A stretch of DNA of 64,000 nucleotides, taken from NCBI GenBank assembly GCA_030220185.1, contig JASPKZ010000423.1, positions 1,784,001-1,848,000 on the forward strand. Direction: 5' to 3'. The DNA is from Diploptera punctata. Lineage: Eukaryota; Arthropoda; Insecta; Blattodea; Blaberidae. Below the pieces are notes generated by a model that saw only the letters and a list, made by a program, of their open reading frames with translations, was not told the origin of the DNA and made no database searches. A program made the translations under genes and the position numbers. This document shows positions 1 to 10,203 of the stretch, piece by piece; positions within the stretch are counted from its first letter, which is position 1, and each line of letters starts with the position of its first letter.

Positions 1-360
1 ATAAGTGGCGGGGTAAATTATTGTTTGGTCAATTTAAGGTTAGGGTGATATACTCTTACTGGTACTGAGACTAATTGAACAAGACTGTTCATGGTTTTGT
101 TGGAACTGACACTTACTATCAGCAAGTCCCAAATAGTAAAACAGGCATTACTTCAATAACAAATTAATTTATGAACTCCTGTTTAAATGGACTATATAAA
201 CATAATAATATCCAGGAAAACATCAATAGAAGAATACAAAATGCTAGGAAATGTTATTTTTTCAATAAATAAAGTATTTAAATTCAAAATATTCGACACG
301 TGAAACAAAAACCAGATTGTATAAAACCCTAGCTAACACCCGGCGTGCGCTGCTACGCCA

Positions 361-785
361 AGAGAAAGAAAAATTAAGAAGATTACGAGTATTTGAGAAT
401 AAAGTTCTTAGGAAAATGTTTTTGACCAAAGAGAGATGAACAGACAGGTGAATGGAGAAGACTACATAACAGTGAACTACATGGTCTTTATAAGATACCA
501 GATATAATAATAACAGTTAAGTCTCGTAGATTGCGATGGGCAGGACATTTTGCACGAATGGGGAATTAAAGACGTGCATGGAAGCTTCTCATAGGAAACT
601 CAGAGGGAAAACGCCCAGTTGGTAAACCAAGAATGAGGTGGGAGATTAACATTAACTATGATTTGAGGGAAGTAGATTATACAAGGAATGATTGGAAAAC
701 ATTAGCTGGAGGGATGTATGGAGTGCTTATGTCCGCGCGGTCATAAACTTACGGGTTTCGATAGTGTCAGTGAATTAGTTAGTTA
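361..785 (+). mobile_element. LINE family A, 3' end fragment
   Basis: This is a 5'-truncated LINE (non-LTR retrotransposon) end. Decayed coding sequence gives the block SRRLRWAGHFARMGN, then a GKPRMRWEI-like block, and the copy ends in the tail GTTAGTTA preceded by 'cgatagtgtcagtgaattag'. The same block recurs more than ten times in this window, so I call it family A. Stops and frameshifts make it a dead copy. The 60 bases before it (300-360) resemble a different LINE (family B, KTLARP block), so the left junction may be a fusion. Confidence 0.75.
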
Positions 786-1600
786 TATGTTATTAGCAGA
801 TGACGTGCATTCTAATGATACTTGATCTTGTCTATTCACATTGGCTTTGCCACACTATAATTCTGAGTACCAAACAATATAAAATCTCTAAAAGAATGAT
901 TTCATCTGTTGAAGAGAAGTGAACCGAAACGTGTGTTGAAAGCGCGTTAATTCAAATGTAACAACCCGTTCGTAGAACTGAATTCAATATAAACCTATTT
1001 AAAAAAATCACAAAACAAGTTTAGAATGGAATTGATTTAAAGAGGTCCTCAATCTATTGTTCAACCCCTGGTTATTACTATTCTCGCTCGAATGTCCAGT
1101 ATTCAGTTTCGTTGCTGGCGTGTCTCTGATAATTCAATACAAATATTGAAGGTTATTTTGATACATTTCTTCAATTCATTTCGTGTCAGAACAATCTAAA
1201 AGTGAAAATAGCACCAGAGATTAAAATTTCAATTAAAGCTGCGCCGAACCCACGACCAGTTCAATTGTACAATGTTTAAATAATCCATTTGTGTAGAGAA
1301 GTGCAAATGTTGAGTTTTGTTATTATATTCAAACCTTTTATAAAGTAAACATAACTTTAATAACATAGTACAGGCTATATAGGAAATGAGTCTATTTTGT
1401 ACAGATGTCCTAATAAGGAGAGATACTGTTTTTACACGCTTTATATCAGATTTACCTGTATCTATCTATGTAACAGACCTGTATCTATGGAAAGGAATAT
1501 TAGAACACGATTTTCACCCACTTAAAAACATTGGATCGATTTGAAACTTTGTATACTTGTAAAGGACCAATGACAATATAATAATTTAAATATATTTTCC
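786..1600. other. unassigned AT-rich sequence
   Basis: No open reading frame, RNA gene or recognisable repeat was found here. It is AT-rich with no clear internal symmetry. Confidence 0.5.
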
Positions 1601-1689
1601 AAAATCCTGGCCAGGATCATCAGAAAACCAAAAAAACAAATAAAAACCGATATAATAGGTTGCGGACTTATCGACTTTTTAGTCAATCG

Positions 1690-1778
1690 TTGTTAAGTGC
1701 TCAGTTGGTAGAACGGTGGACTGTAGTGGTATATAATTTCAGTAATCCATGTCGCTGGTTCAAATCCGGCCCAGAGGA
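1690..1778 (+). pseudogene. tRNA-Tyr(GTA)-like pseudogene with intron
   Basis: The D-arm (GCTCAGTTGGTAGAACGG), anticodon arm with GTA at 1723-1725, a short intron-like insert right after the anticodon (about 1727-1742), and a perfect T-arm (GCTGGTTCAAATCCGGC) match insect tRNA-Tyr, whose genes normally carry an intron here. The 5' acceptor strand does not pair with the 3' strand CCAGAGG and the variable loop looks shortened. A T-run follows at 1780-1787, as in Pol III termination. I read it as a degraded gene or a tRNA-Tyr-derived repeat head, not a working tRNA. Confidence 0.6.
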
Positions 1779-1851
1779 ATTTTTTTTAGAAGAGTATTAA
1801 GGAATTAAATTTGCATGGGATTCCGGTTTATGACAATCAAACTAAAAATAA

Positions 1852-2205
1852 AAAAGTAGTAATTAAAAAACTAAAACAACACGCTTTATTAGAAAACCAA
1901 ACTAAAAAATAATTTTACCTCAAAAGCGTGGGGTGCTTTTCATGGTTTTACGTTTTATTCTTAGAGACTTTACTTTTACCAATAGGCCTATATGTTTATT
2001 ATCAAATATATTAATTGATATAGAACTTTTGGTGGTAAAATTATTTTTTTGTAGATAACTCTAGTTTTATTCTAGATGTGTTGGAGATGATTTCTTTTGT
2101 TGACCACTTTAATTTTATCCCAAGCGTGTTGGAAATTAAAATTATTTTTCATTTTTTAGTTCGGTTTTCTAATAATGCGTGTTGTTTTAGTTTTTCAAAC
2201 TATTA
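1852..2205. repeat. inverted repeat (MITE-like), about 55-bp arms
   Basis: The left arm (about 1866-1918, containing aacaacacgctttattag) is nearly the reverse complement of the right arm (about 2138-2196, containing taatgcgtgttgtttt). The loop holds degenerate repeats of the arm ('gcgtg' near 1925 and 2123). No protein is encoded. It starts about 75 bases after the tRNA-Tyr-like pseudogene. Confidence 0.65.
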
Positions 2206-2215
2206 ACTATTTTAT

Positions 2216-2645
2216 AAAGGAGGTGCTGTAACTAATGGTAAACGCATGTAAACCAACTGTAGAGATTCCTCCCGCTATCTCTGTCCATACATTTTATATT
2301 ATTTTGTTTTCACTGCGTGCCGACACATTTAAATAATTGGCACGAGAAATTAGTGTTTCGCCAATTTAAAGGTTAATATTTTATGACCATTACTACATGA
2401 ACTTTTGTATAAACTGAACAATGATTATTCATATAATGCAATTACTAATTAACTCGATTTTATTTATTAGGGATTTCTTAGGAAATAAAACAATTCATTC
2501 TAAAATAAGTATGTTTTAGTAACAAGATGAGTGACTTCAGAGGGTTTCATTGTTTTCTGATTTAACGTTTCAGGTTCTGACACATCTAGCGAATTCCGAA
2601 AGAATGAAGCTCATGAAAAATGTTTTAAAAATACAGATCGTATCC
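2216..2645. other. unassigned AT-rich sequence
   Basis: Nothing recognisable: no ORF above 60 codons, no repeat match elsewhere in the window. Confidence 0.5.
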
Positions 2646-2647
2646 AG

Positions 2648-2748
2648 TAGACATCGAAAATGACCATGACAATATATATATATATATATATATATTTTAT
2701 TTATTTATTTATTTATTTATTTATTGTCATGGTCATTTTTGGTGTCTA
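2648..2748. repeat. (TA)n(TTTA)n microsatellite flanked by 27-bp inverted repeat
   Basis: Arms at 2648-2674 and 2722-2748 are reverse complements with two mismatches (core atgaccatgacaata). The loop is pure (TA)n then (TTTA)n. Confidence 0.85.
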
Positions 2749-2767
2749 TGTATATGTACATATATAT

Positions 2768-3715
2768 CGAATAAAAGTGAAGATAGGAGAAGAAATGTCA
2801 GAGGGAAGAGAAATTGGAAGGGGGTAAGGCAAGGATGCCCTCCATCACCTACTCTTTTCAACATCTACCTGGAAGACCTACTGAAAAAACTGCGTCAGCA
2901 ATATGGGAGGCGTAAACATGGGAGGAAGAAGAATAAGGTGCATAAGATTTGCTGATGATATGACTTTGCTAGCAGAAGATGCAATGACACTGAGGAACAT
3001 GCGGATGGAGCTAAATAATAAGTGTGAGGATTATGGGATGAAGATAAATATAAATAAGACGAAGGCCATGCTTATAGGAAGGAAACCAAGGAAGATAAAC
3101 ATGAGGATTAAAGATGAGGCCATTGAACAAGTAGAAAGCTTCAAATACTTGGGTTGTACTATCAGTAGTAACATGAACTGCGGTCAAGAAGTAAAGCAGA
3201 GGATAGCAATGGTAAAATAAGCTTTTAACAAGAAGAGAAGCATTTTCTGCGGACCTTTGTAAAAAGATTTACGGAAGAGGCTAGTGAAGTGCTTCATGTG
3301 GAGTGTAGCATTGTATGGCACAGAGACTTGGAGATTACGACGGAATGAGATAAAGCCACTGGAAGCTTTTCAGATGTGGATATGGAGAAGAATGCAACAT
3401 TTAAAATGGACAGACAAAGTAAGAAATAAAGATGTCTAGACAGAGTGGATGAAAGAAGAACAATGCTGGAACTCATAAAGAAGAGGAAAAGAAATTGGAT
3501 TGGCCACTGGCTAAGAAGAAACTGCCTGCTGAAAGATGCCCTAGAAGGAATGGTCAACGGAAAGAAAGAGGCAGAAAAAGACATCAGATGTTTGACAATA
3601 TTAAAATAAATGGTTTGTATGCAGATACAAAGAGGAAAGATGAGTTAAGGAAAGAGTGGAGAATGCTGAGTTTGCAGTGAAAGGCCTGCTCTTGAGCAGA
3701 ACACTATGAATGAAT
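2768..3715 (+). mobile_element. LINE family N: RT C-terminal half and 3' end
   Basis: The sequence encodes reverse transcriptase motifs in order: GVRQGCPPSPTLFNIYLEDL near 2822-2880, the catalytic box RFADDMTLLAEDA near 2945-2985, ININKTKAM, and ESFKYLGCTIS near 3136-3170, followed by the usual downstream segment with WRLRRNEI and KRNWIGHWLRRN. An open segment runs 2903-3220 and is then broken by a stop and frameshifts. The copy ends with gcagtgaaaggcctgctctt, a hairpin (CTGCTC/GAGCAG) and ATGAATGAATGG. That tail matches SINE family A, which makes this family its likely partner LINE. Confidence 0.8.
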
Positions 3716-3984
3716 GGTGTGTGTGTGCGCGTGCTTTATCGGCAGCAGTTTTTGTTTAATCGAAACTAATATTAGCATAGCGGTTAATAATGAAACTTAA
3801 TGCCGAATTCGTTAACTAACAAAATCGGACCGGTAAGGACTTCACCTAAAACGAAATATAAATCATCGCTCTAACGGTCACAATTTTTGCAGTTTTACAT
3901 AGAAACACAGTATATGATGTTAAAATTAAATAAAGCAAGTCGTCATCACTATCATTGCAAGTATTAGGCTATGTGGCATGTTAC

Positions 3985-4092
3985 GGTGTCAAAGAGGAAT
4001 TTTCCATCCAGCGCTTTTTTGGACGTCCCAGCGAACTTTTGCCTTGGGGGCAGCAACGAAGCATGGCTTTTGGAACTCTATGAGATGGCATT
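3985..4092 (-). mobile_element. LINE fragment (GRPKKRWM block)
   Basis: The minus strand encodes SLGRPKKRWMEN near 3990-4030 and a preceding basic stretch (VPKAML...), the typical C-terminal block of LINE ORF2. The VPKAM motif also occurs in family B near 53205. It is only about 100 bases long and dead. Confidence 0.55.
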
Positions 4093-4143
4093 CTTTGAAG
4101 ATGGGCTTTCCTAACTAAAGAAAGCAGTCTTCTGGGAAAGTAA

Positions 4144-4345
4144 TTAAAAAAATGCCAGTTGCTAGGCAATTTATAATTTCAAAATTTCAGGTAAACACCC
4201 ATATTTAATGGTCGGATCTCGATCGTTTTCAAGAGTACCAACTAAAGAAAATACACTTTAAAACGAGCGAAATCCATCCATTAAATGTGGATATTTACCT
4301 GAAATTCGAAATTAAATATTGACTAGCAACTGGCATGTTTTTTCT
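4144..4345. repeat. foldback (hairpin) element, about 200 bp
   Basis: Left arm 4144-4212 and right arm 4274-4345 are reverse complements with scattered mismatches (ends: aaaaaatgccagttgctag / ctagcaactggcatgttttt). Pairing continues weakly into the centre. It has no coding capacity and lies just outside the LINE fragment. Confidence 0.75.
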
Positions 4346-4738
4346 TCGCAATGAATATCGCGCGGTTTGATTGACCCTTAAATCGACATGTATCTTATAA
4401 AATATATTAGTTCAATTTATATAACATTTTTTGGAAAATAATGGAAAAATGAATCGATAGATATAATTTAAATTTGTATAAAATTAAACAGCAATATGCA
4501 AATATGTAATAACTTACAGATATGTATGATATTATTTCACTACAATTAAAACTTTTAAATATGCTGGAATCGGATATTGAGATTCTCTAATTGAACAAAT
4601 TAAATATATATTCTATAAACTACTAGCAAATTGGAACCATATATTCGAATCGCTGAGGAATTCGTTTATTTTACGCAGTTACTGCGTAACGGACTTCATT
4701 TTTTAGGCAACTGAAAAACATAACACTTGATTTTTTAT

Positions 4739-5352
4739 CATAAGTAATGCCACGAGTGATTTCCAAATTATCGATAAATTCACGAAGTGAGTCGTGAATT
4801 TATCTAGAGAATTTGGAAATCAAGAGTGGCATTTGTTAGGACTATTTAACGAATAAAATTAAGCTGTTTATTCACAAATCATTGTTTAACTATAGTTATT
4901 TTAAAATATATTTAATGTAAACGGCGATGTTTGAAAACAAATCAGAAATGTGAGGTTATGTTCATTCACTGCTGCTTGATCACATTATTTATTGCCAAAT
5001 TAGATCGCAATATTGTAAGAGTGCACCCAAGTGGAGAAATAATGACACACATAAAAGTATATATCATAATCAACATTACAGATTATTCATTTATTTTTTT
5101 AGTAAACAACTTAGTAAAATCAAGGAATCTTTTCATTATTTACTATATTCAATGTATTTGTTGCAGAAAAATAATGCTTTGACCTGTTCAGAACATTAAA
5201 AAGGAGGAGCTTTCTTTATCACAAATGCAGGAGCTGATAAAGAGAAGTAGATAAAGAGCGAGATGAAACACGACTGTCATTGGTTGTAAAACAAACTTCA
5301 TTGAAACGTGATTGGTAATTGACTAGGATTTGTGGCATGAGTTAAATAGTCA
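4739..5352 (+). repeat. repeat U2 copy 1, with terminal hairpin
   Basis: This is a 614-bp uncharacterised repeat with further copies at 49586-50174 (minus) and 53287-53964 (plus). It begins TCATAAGTAATGCCACGAGTG and ends GTTAAATAGTCA. The first 95 bases form a hairpin (tttccaaatt.tcgataaattca / tgaatttatctagagaatttg). GGACTATTTAAC just after the hairpin is an inverted match to the right end. The 83-codon open stretch inside (4931-5182) is not kept in the other copies, so I do not call it a gene. Confidence 0.75.
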
Positions 5353-5905
5353 TTACTAACGCATAACTGCAGTTTTATACAAAATTATCTGGAAGCTTCT
5401 GTATGAAGATATCTGAAACTGATATGCTACTCCATATTAAGCGTCTGCAATAAAATTATAAATCCTCTTTGCTTGTTTGTTTTAATGGCACTACACAAGC
5501 TTCAATATACCTAGTTGTTTCAAACGAAACCTCATAGCTTGTCAATATAAATACATGAAAACGAAAATTAACAGCAAAATTAATATGTACCAGAGAAAAT
5601 GCGATTATTTCACAAAAACAAATTTTCAACAGATAATTATATTCACGATATTCGATTTATTTTGATGAATTCAATCCTGCAAATTGTTACTTTTTTAATG
5701 ATAAAGCTAATCCATAACTTACTCACAGTTTTCAATGTTTATTACATCCAACACTAGATCACTGGAATATCCAACGCAGAGGATTAAGTCCACGCGGACA
5801 TAAGCCTCCAACAATCCTTTTTTCTATATATAATTTAATAACTTGTATGTATTGCACACACATATATATATATATATCAAGCCAATAATTTAATCAATTT
5901 ATAAC
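5353..5905. other. unassigned AT-rich sequence
   Basis: No gene or repeat match seen; a short (TA)n run lies at 5860-5876. Confidence 0.5.
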
Positions 5906-5907
5906 AC

Positions 5908-5960
<53 letters not shown>

Positions 5961-5968
5961 TATTATTA
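5908..5968. repeat. (ATT)n microsatellite
   Basis: Nearly perfect trinucleotide array directly upstream of a LINE fragment. Confidence 0.95.
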
Positions 5969-5994
5969 TTAATTTCATTACTATTATTAACATA

Positions 5995-6718
5995 TGGCTA
6001 AAAACTGAAAGAAGAAAATGAAAAATGGGGACTTTATATAAACATTGAGAAAACTAAATATCTGTGTATAAGAGAAAAAATGGAAAATATAAATTTCAAC
6101 AATGGAGAAGAACTAAAACCTAGTATTGAATGCACTTATTTGGGAACAAATTTAGATCATTCAGGCGATAACACAGTGGAAATTAAAAATAGAATCGCTT
6201 AAACAAAACAAGCGATAAATGCTTTAAACTCTGTGTGGTGGAGCAAAAATATTTCAAAAAATAGAAAATTACAAATATATCAAACCATAATTCAGAGCAT
6301 TTTAACATATGGTGCTGAAGTCTGACAAATTCCTACCAGGCAAACTAAAAGAATTTTAAGTACAAAAGTGAATGTTTTAAGAAAATCATCTGGAAAATCT
6401 GGAATGGATAGAATACGAAATAAAGAAATAGGGGAAATTATAGGTGTACAAGAGGAGCCGGACATCATAGACATTATAGAAAAGAAAAAAAAAATACAGT
6501 GGTATGGCCATGTAAAAAGAATGCTAGCGCAAAGATTGCCTAAAATTGTTATGGAATGGATCCCAATAGGAAGGAGGAAGAGAGGAAGACCGAAAAAAAC
6601 TTGGATAGAAGGGGTACAAACAGCTACGAATATCAGAGAATTGGAAGAAGATCAATGGATAGACAGAGAGGAATGCCGTTTGGTTTTCGGAAGACGGCGG
6701 CAGCTGTCATGATACCGG
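5995..6718 (+). mobile_element. LINE family C, RT thumb and C-terminus
   Basis: Decayed coding sequence starts within the RT domain (KTKYLCIREKM, then CTYLGTNLDHSG near 6130) and continues through ILTYGAEV to the C-terminal IQWYGHVKRM and GRRKRGRPKKTW blocks (open reading 6368-6712). A TAA at about 6200 and a TGA near 6325 interrupt the frame. It ends 'tcatgataccgg' and runs straight into (ATT)n. A close relative lies at 13445-14070 on the minus strand. Confidence 0.8.
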
Positions 6719-6743
6719 ATTATTATTATTATTATTAATATTA

Positions 6744-6811
<68 letters not shown>

Positions 6812-6825
6812 GTTATTATTATTTT
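6719..6825. repeat. (ATT)n microsatellite, LINE tail
   Basis: The array begins immediately at the LINE 3' end, so it probably grew from the element's own tail. Confidence 0.9.
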
Positions 6826-7196
6826 ATTTTTAGGAATATCTCTACAATACAGTAGTTTTCCTACAACCTATAATAAATTTTACTCCTCCTTACATCCCAT
6901 TCTCTGCACCACTTTCCGTTATTCCTCTCGTCACCACACTCCTAGGCACTCTTATAACCCACTATTATTTTGGTATCTCCTTTCGTCTAATACCGTCCGC
7001 TTCAAAATTTAATATCATCTTAAGTATTCTGTTATCTGACATCCTTCTTACGTAGCCAAATAATTTGTCTTATTTCTTCAATAACTTGTAGAACATATTT
7101 TTCAACATCTGTTATTTCTATGACTATACCTAATTTCTTCTCTTCTTGAATTTCTAGAAGCCCTCCTCCAAAAGTCCATCTCTGTAACAATTTATG

Positions 7197-7199
<3 letters not shown>

Positions 7200-7253
<54 letters not shown>
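7200..7253. repeat. (ATT)n microsatellite
   Basis: Perfect trinucleotide array. The 370 bases before it (6830-7200) show pyrimidine-rich sequence, possibly antisense LINE remains, with no safe assignment. Confidence 0.9.
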
Positions 7254-7254
<1 letters not shown>

Positions 7255-7357
7255 CATTAACTTAATTTAATCTCTCATCTTATAGGAACTATTTAAATGC
7301 CTGACGCTACCAGTACCTTACAGTAGCTTCACCTTCCTGAAAAGGGTTTTTAAATTA

Positions 7358-7642
7358 GGATCACACACATAGTTTTCACCGCACAAGGACATAGAAGGCT
7401 TCTGCGAATAAGTGATCAGCTCAATGACAAGGCTTCCTCCGAGACAACACAGCATGAAGACGAAACACAACATTTACACACACATTCGTACTACACATGG
7501 CGAATATGATGATGATGATAATGACGATGGCCAGATGGTATTCGGGGACCGTTTGAGCCTTAACGTTTCCTGCCATTAGTCTTAAAACCCTGGTTCGCTG
7601 GGTTTAGAGGTAGCAAAACTACTCCGAGACCGCAGCGGTGGA

Positions 7643-7643
<1 letters not shown>
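7358..7643 (-). mobile_element. SINE family A, long 3' body (type 2)
   Basis: On the minus strand it opens with the tRNA-Asp-like head (gtccaccgctgcggtctcgg), followed by the family A body and then a 3' body containing gagctgatcac and tgtccttgtgc. That 3' body differs from copies at 35083, 47426 and 52804 but matches 54070-54715. The B-box region is damaged. Confidence 0.7.
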
Positions 7644-7876
<233 letters not shown>

Positions 7877-7893
7877 AATTAAACATCGTTCAA

Positions 7894-8402
7894 TTCTCAA
7901 AATGCTTGTTATTATGCATTACAGGGAATCTTGTCATCCGAATTTCCTTTAAAACATTAAATTGAAAATAAAAAAAAGTTATTCTCCATGTTATATTATA
8001 TAGACTCTCACTTTAAGGGAGGAGAAAATATTACGAGTATTTGAGAATAAAGTTCCCAGGAAAAATTTTAGATCAAACAGATATGATCAGACGGGCGAAT
8101 GAAGAAGAAAATATAACAGTGAGCTACTTCTTTATGGGAAACCAGATGTATTAATAACAGTTAAATATCGTAGACTGCGATGGGGATTGAAAGAGGGGAA
8201 TGGAAACTACTTGTAAGAAACCAGAGAGAAAGGGCCAAGTAGGGAGGCCAAGAATGAAGTGAGAGAATTACATTAACGATGATATGAGAGAAGTAAATTG
8301 TACAGGAGATAATTGAAAAAAATAGTTCAGGTTAGGGATGTATGGAGAGCTAATGTCCACCCGGCCATGAACCTACGAGTTCGATAGTGCCAGTGAGTTA
8401 AT
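7894..8402 (+). mobile_element. LINE family A fragment
   Basis: It starts in the block 'tgcttgttattatgcatt' (family A YYAL region), passes the FENKV and RRLRWG blocks and ends cgatagtgccagtgagttaa. Internal deletions and stops are present. An ATT array follows directly at 8404-8464. Confidence 0.75.
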
Positions 8403-8405
8403 TAC

Positions 8406-8464
<59 letters not shown>

Positions 8465-8466
8465 TC

Positions 8467-9207
8467 AGTAAATTTATTGTCATACACCTGCGACGAACTC
8501 AGAGAAAGATTCTCGTAAGACTTGCAGGTTCCTTTGGCACTGTCTCCGCTCTACCACTCTTAGTAGTTATGGGAATATGGCCTTTAGATTTCAAAATTCG
8601 ACTTAGGGGGGCATATTATTGGCTTAAAAATGAGAATCAGCCAAAAGTCCGCGAAATTCTTGGGTGTAACGCTTACACAAAACTTGAAATTAAACAAGCA
8701 TTACTGACAGAATGGCAGAGGGAATGGGATTCAAGTGACAAGGGAAGGCGGGTCTATGAGATATTTCCCAACGTCAGAGACCGGCTACGACAGAAGCACA
8801 TCGACCCATCCCCAGGCTTGGTCCACTTTCTCACTGGACATGGTCCATATGGTGTATACTTGCACCGCATAGGGCGCAGACCTGATGATCTGTGTCTCTT
8901 GTGCGGGGCAACATCCACTCCGGAACATGTAGTTTTTGAGTGCCACCTGGGCGGGGAGATAAGCTCCGATGAAAGAGAGAAACTCTCTCACTATTCCATA
9001 ATAGAGGTTCTTAGAAATCCCTATTTATTTGAAAATCTGAACACTTTAGCAGGCAGAGTATCCCATGCGGCGAACGAAGAATATAGAAGAGGAGCGGCGG
9101 CAGCAGCAGCAGCAGCTAACCGAATAGCCGAACAGAGGGCAGATCAGGTTGATCAGGCTCCAGTTAGAAGATCGGCTCGCTTGCAAGGGAGAAACGCCTG
9201 CAACTAA
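8467..9207 (+). CDS. R1/I-like LINE ORF2, C-terminal fragment
   Basis: This is the best-preserved coding stretch of any LINE here. The frame is open from just after the ATT array; the first Met is at 8569, but coding similarity (RRTQRKILVRLAG, typical of the segment after the RT domain) extends upstream, so the Met is not a real start. From Met 8569 the 212 residues include a C-terminal zinc-knuckle-like motif CLLCGATSTPEHVVFEC (Cys109, Cys112, His120, Cys125), as in R1/I/Jockey-type LINEs, then an Ala run and a basic tail (RRSARLQGR). It is 5'-truncated at the microsatellite. Clade assignment rests on memory of the motif spacing. A 3' UTR with aataaa-like signals follows. Confidence 0.7.
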   Translation, partial: SKFIVIHLRRTQRKILVRLAGSFGTVSALPLLVVMGIWPLDFKIRLRGAYYWLKNENQPKVREILGCNAYTKLEIKQALLTEWQREWDSSDKGRRVYEIFPNVRDRLRQKHIDPSPGLVHFLTGHGPYGVYLHRIGRRPDDLCLLCGATSTPEHVVFECHLGGEISSDEREKLSHYSIIEVLRNPYLFENLNTLAGRVSHAANEEYRRGAAAAAAAANRIAEQRADQVDQAPVRRSARLQGRNACN

Positions 9208-9447
9208 TTGTCACAGTTTTATAATAATAACTCAACTTTATTAATCGTATATTGTAACATATTCACGCTACCATTAAATATAGTAACTAACACTAGATTT
9301 TAACACGGTTCACTTAGTTTGTAGTTAGGTATTAAGTTTTAGTATGTAGCTAACTTAGGTTAAGTTTTACTTATCTGTATAACTATACTAGTATTAAATA
9401 AAAAATTGTAAACTGTATTTGTGGAAAGCTCAATAAAGAGATCCTTG

Positions 9448-9528
9448 GGATCTGTGCATACTACGGTGTGGTTTAAGAAATTAGACGCCACACCACAGTA
9501 TCACAGATCCTTTTTTTTTTTTTTTTTT
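9448..9528. repeat. 23-bp hairpin followed by T18
   Basis: Arms 9448-9471 and 9488-9510 are near-perfect reverse complements (ggatctgtg...cacagatcc; ggtgtgg/ccacacc), followed at once by a run of 18 T. It lies at the 3' end of the R1/I-like fragment. It may be the LINE's 3' structure or two element ends facing each other. Confidence 0.75.
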
Positions 9529-9708
9529 ATATCCTTACAGCTGTAAAATCTAAGGTTATTATGTGTTTTTAATGGGACTCCGTATGATAAATAAAAAATA
9601 TTTATTGAAACAGCTCAAAAAATGAAGCATTACAGCATAAACGTAAGTTTCTCCGGCAAATAGTTACCGAAAAACTAGTTTTAAATTTAGTTTCTCAAAT
9701 CAACATCC

Positions 9709-10054
9709 AGTCCCGTGCCGTAGCCGAGCGGTTAAGGTAGGAAGCCTTGGCGCAGAGCTACGGGACTTGCCCTGGTTCGAGTCTCCATGGGGGAAGAAAT
9801 TTTCTCATGGTATTTCGGCCAGTATGGGACCGGTGCCCACCCAACATCGTGAGGCAATTGGGTAGCTACAATAAGTAGCGGCTCCAGGTTGAGGAACCAG
9901 CTATAACGGCTGGGGGACTCGACATGCTAACCACATGTCACCCCTACACTGGCTGTTGATCATCTACCTCTGTGATTGACACATGTGGATATGAAGGGCC
10001 AGCAGCCGGCTGGTAAAAGGGCAACCGCTGAAAAGTGGAAAGACCCTCAATCGG
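9709..10054 (+). mobile_element. SINE family C, full-length, 12-bp TSD
   Basis: The head is tRNA-like: A-box-like tagccgagcggttaagg and B box ggttcgagtctcc. The body has gtgggaccggtgccc-like and cacatgtcacccctacactgg blocks. The target duplication aaatcaacatcc at 9697-9708 and 10055-10066 is perfect, which fixes both ends. The 3' end is cctcaatcgg, without a poly-A. The GCCGAGCGGTTAAGG string recalls class II tRNAs (Leu/Ser). Two minus-strand relatives lie at 14290 and 20823. Confidence 0.85.
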
Positions 10055-10203
10055 AAATCAACATCCGCCGCATTTTGTTTGCAGCAAACAATCCTATGAC
10101 GTAAGTACTCACATCCTCTAATGTTTACACAAACAGCGTTGATTCAGGTTTAGGGTTTCAGATAATGATACATGGTGCATGTGCACGTTCGAATGATAAT
10201 ATA

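Noticed and set aside
4931..5182. 83-residue frame in repeat U2
   Set aside because: The corresponding stretch is not open in the two other U2 copies.
8785..8991. Minus-strand frame inside the R1/I-like fragment
   Set aside because: Shadow of the plus-strand reading frame, which carries the recognisable zinc-binding motif.
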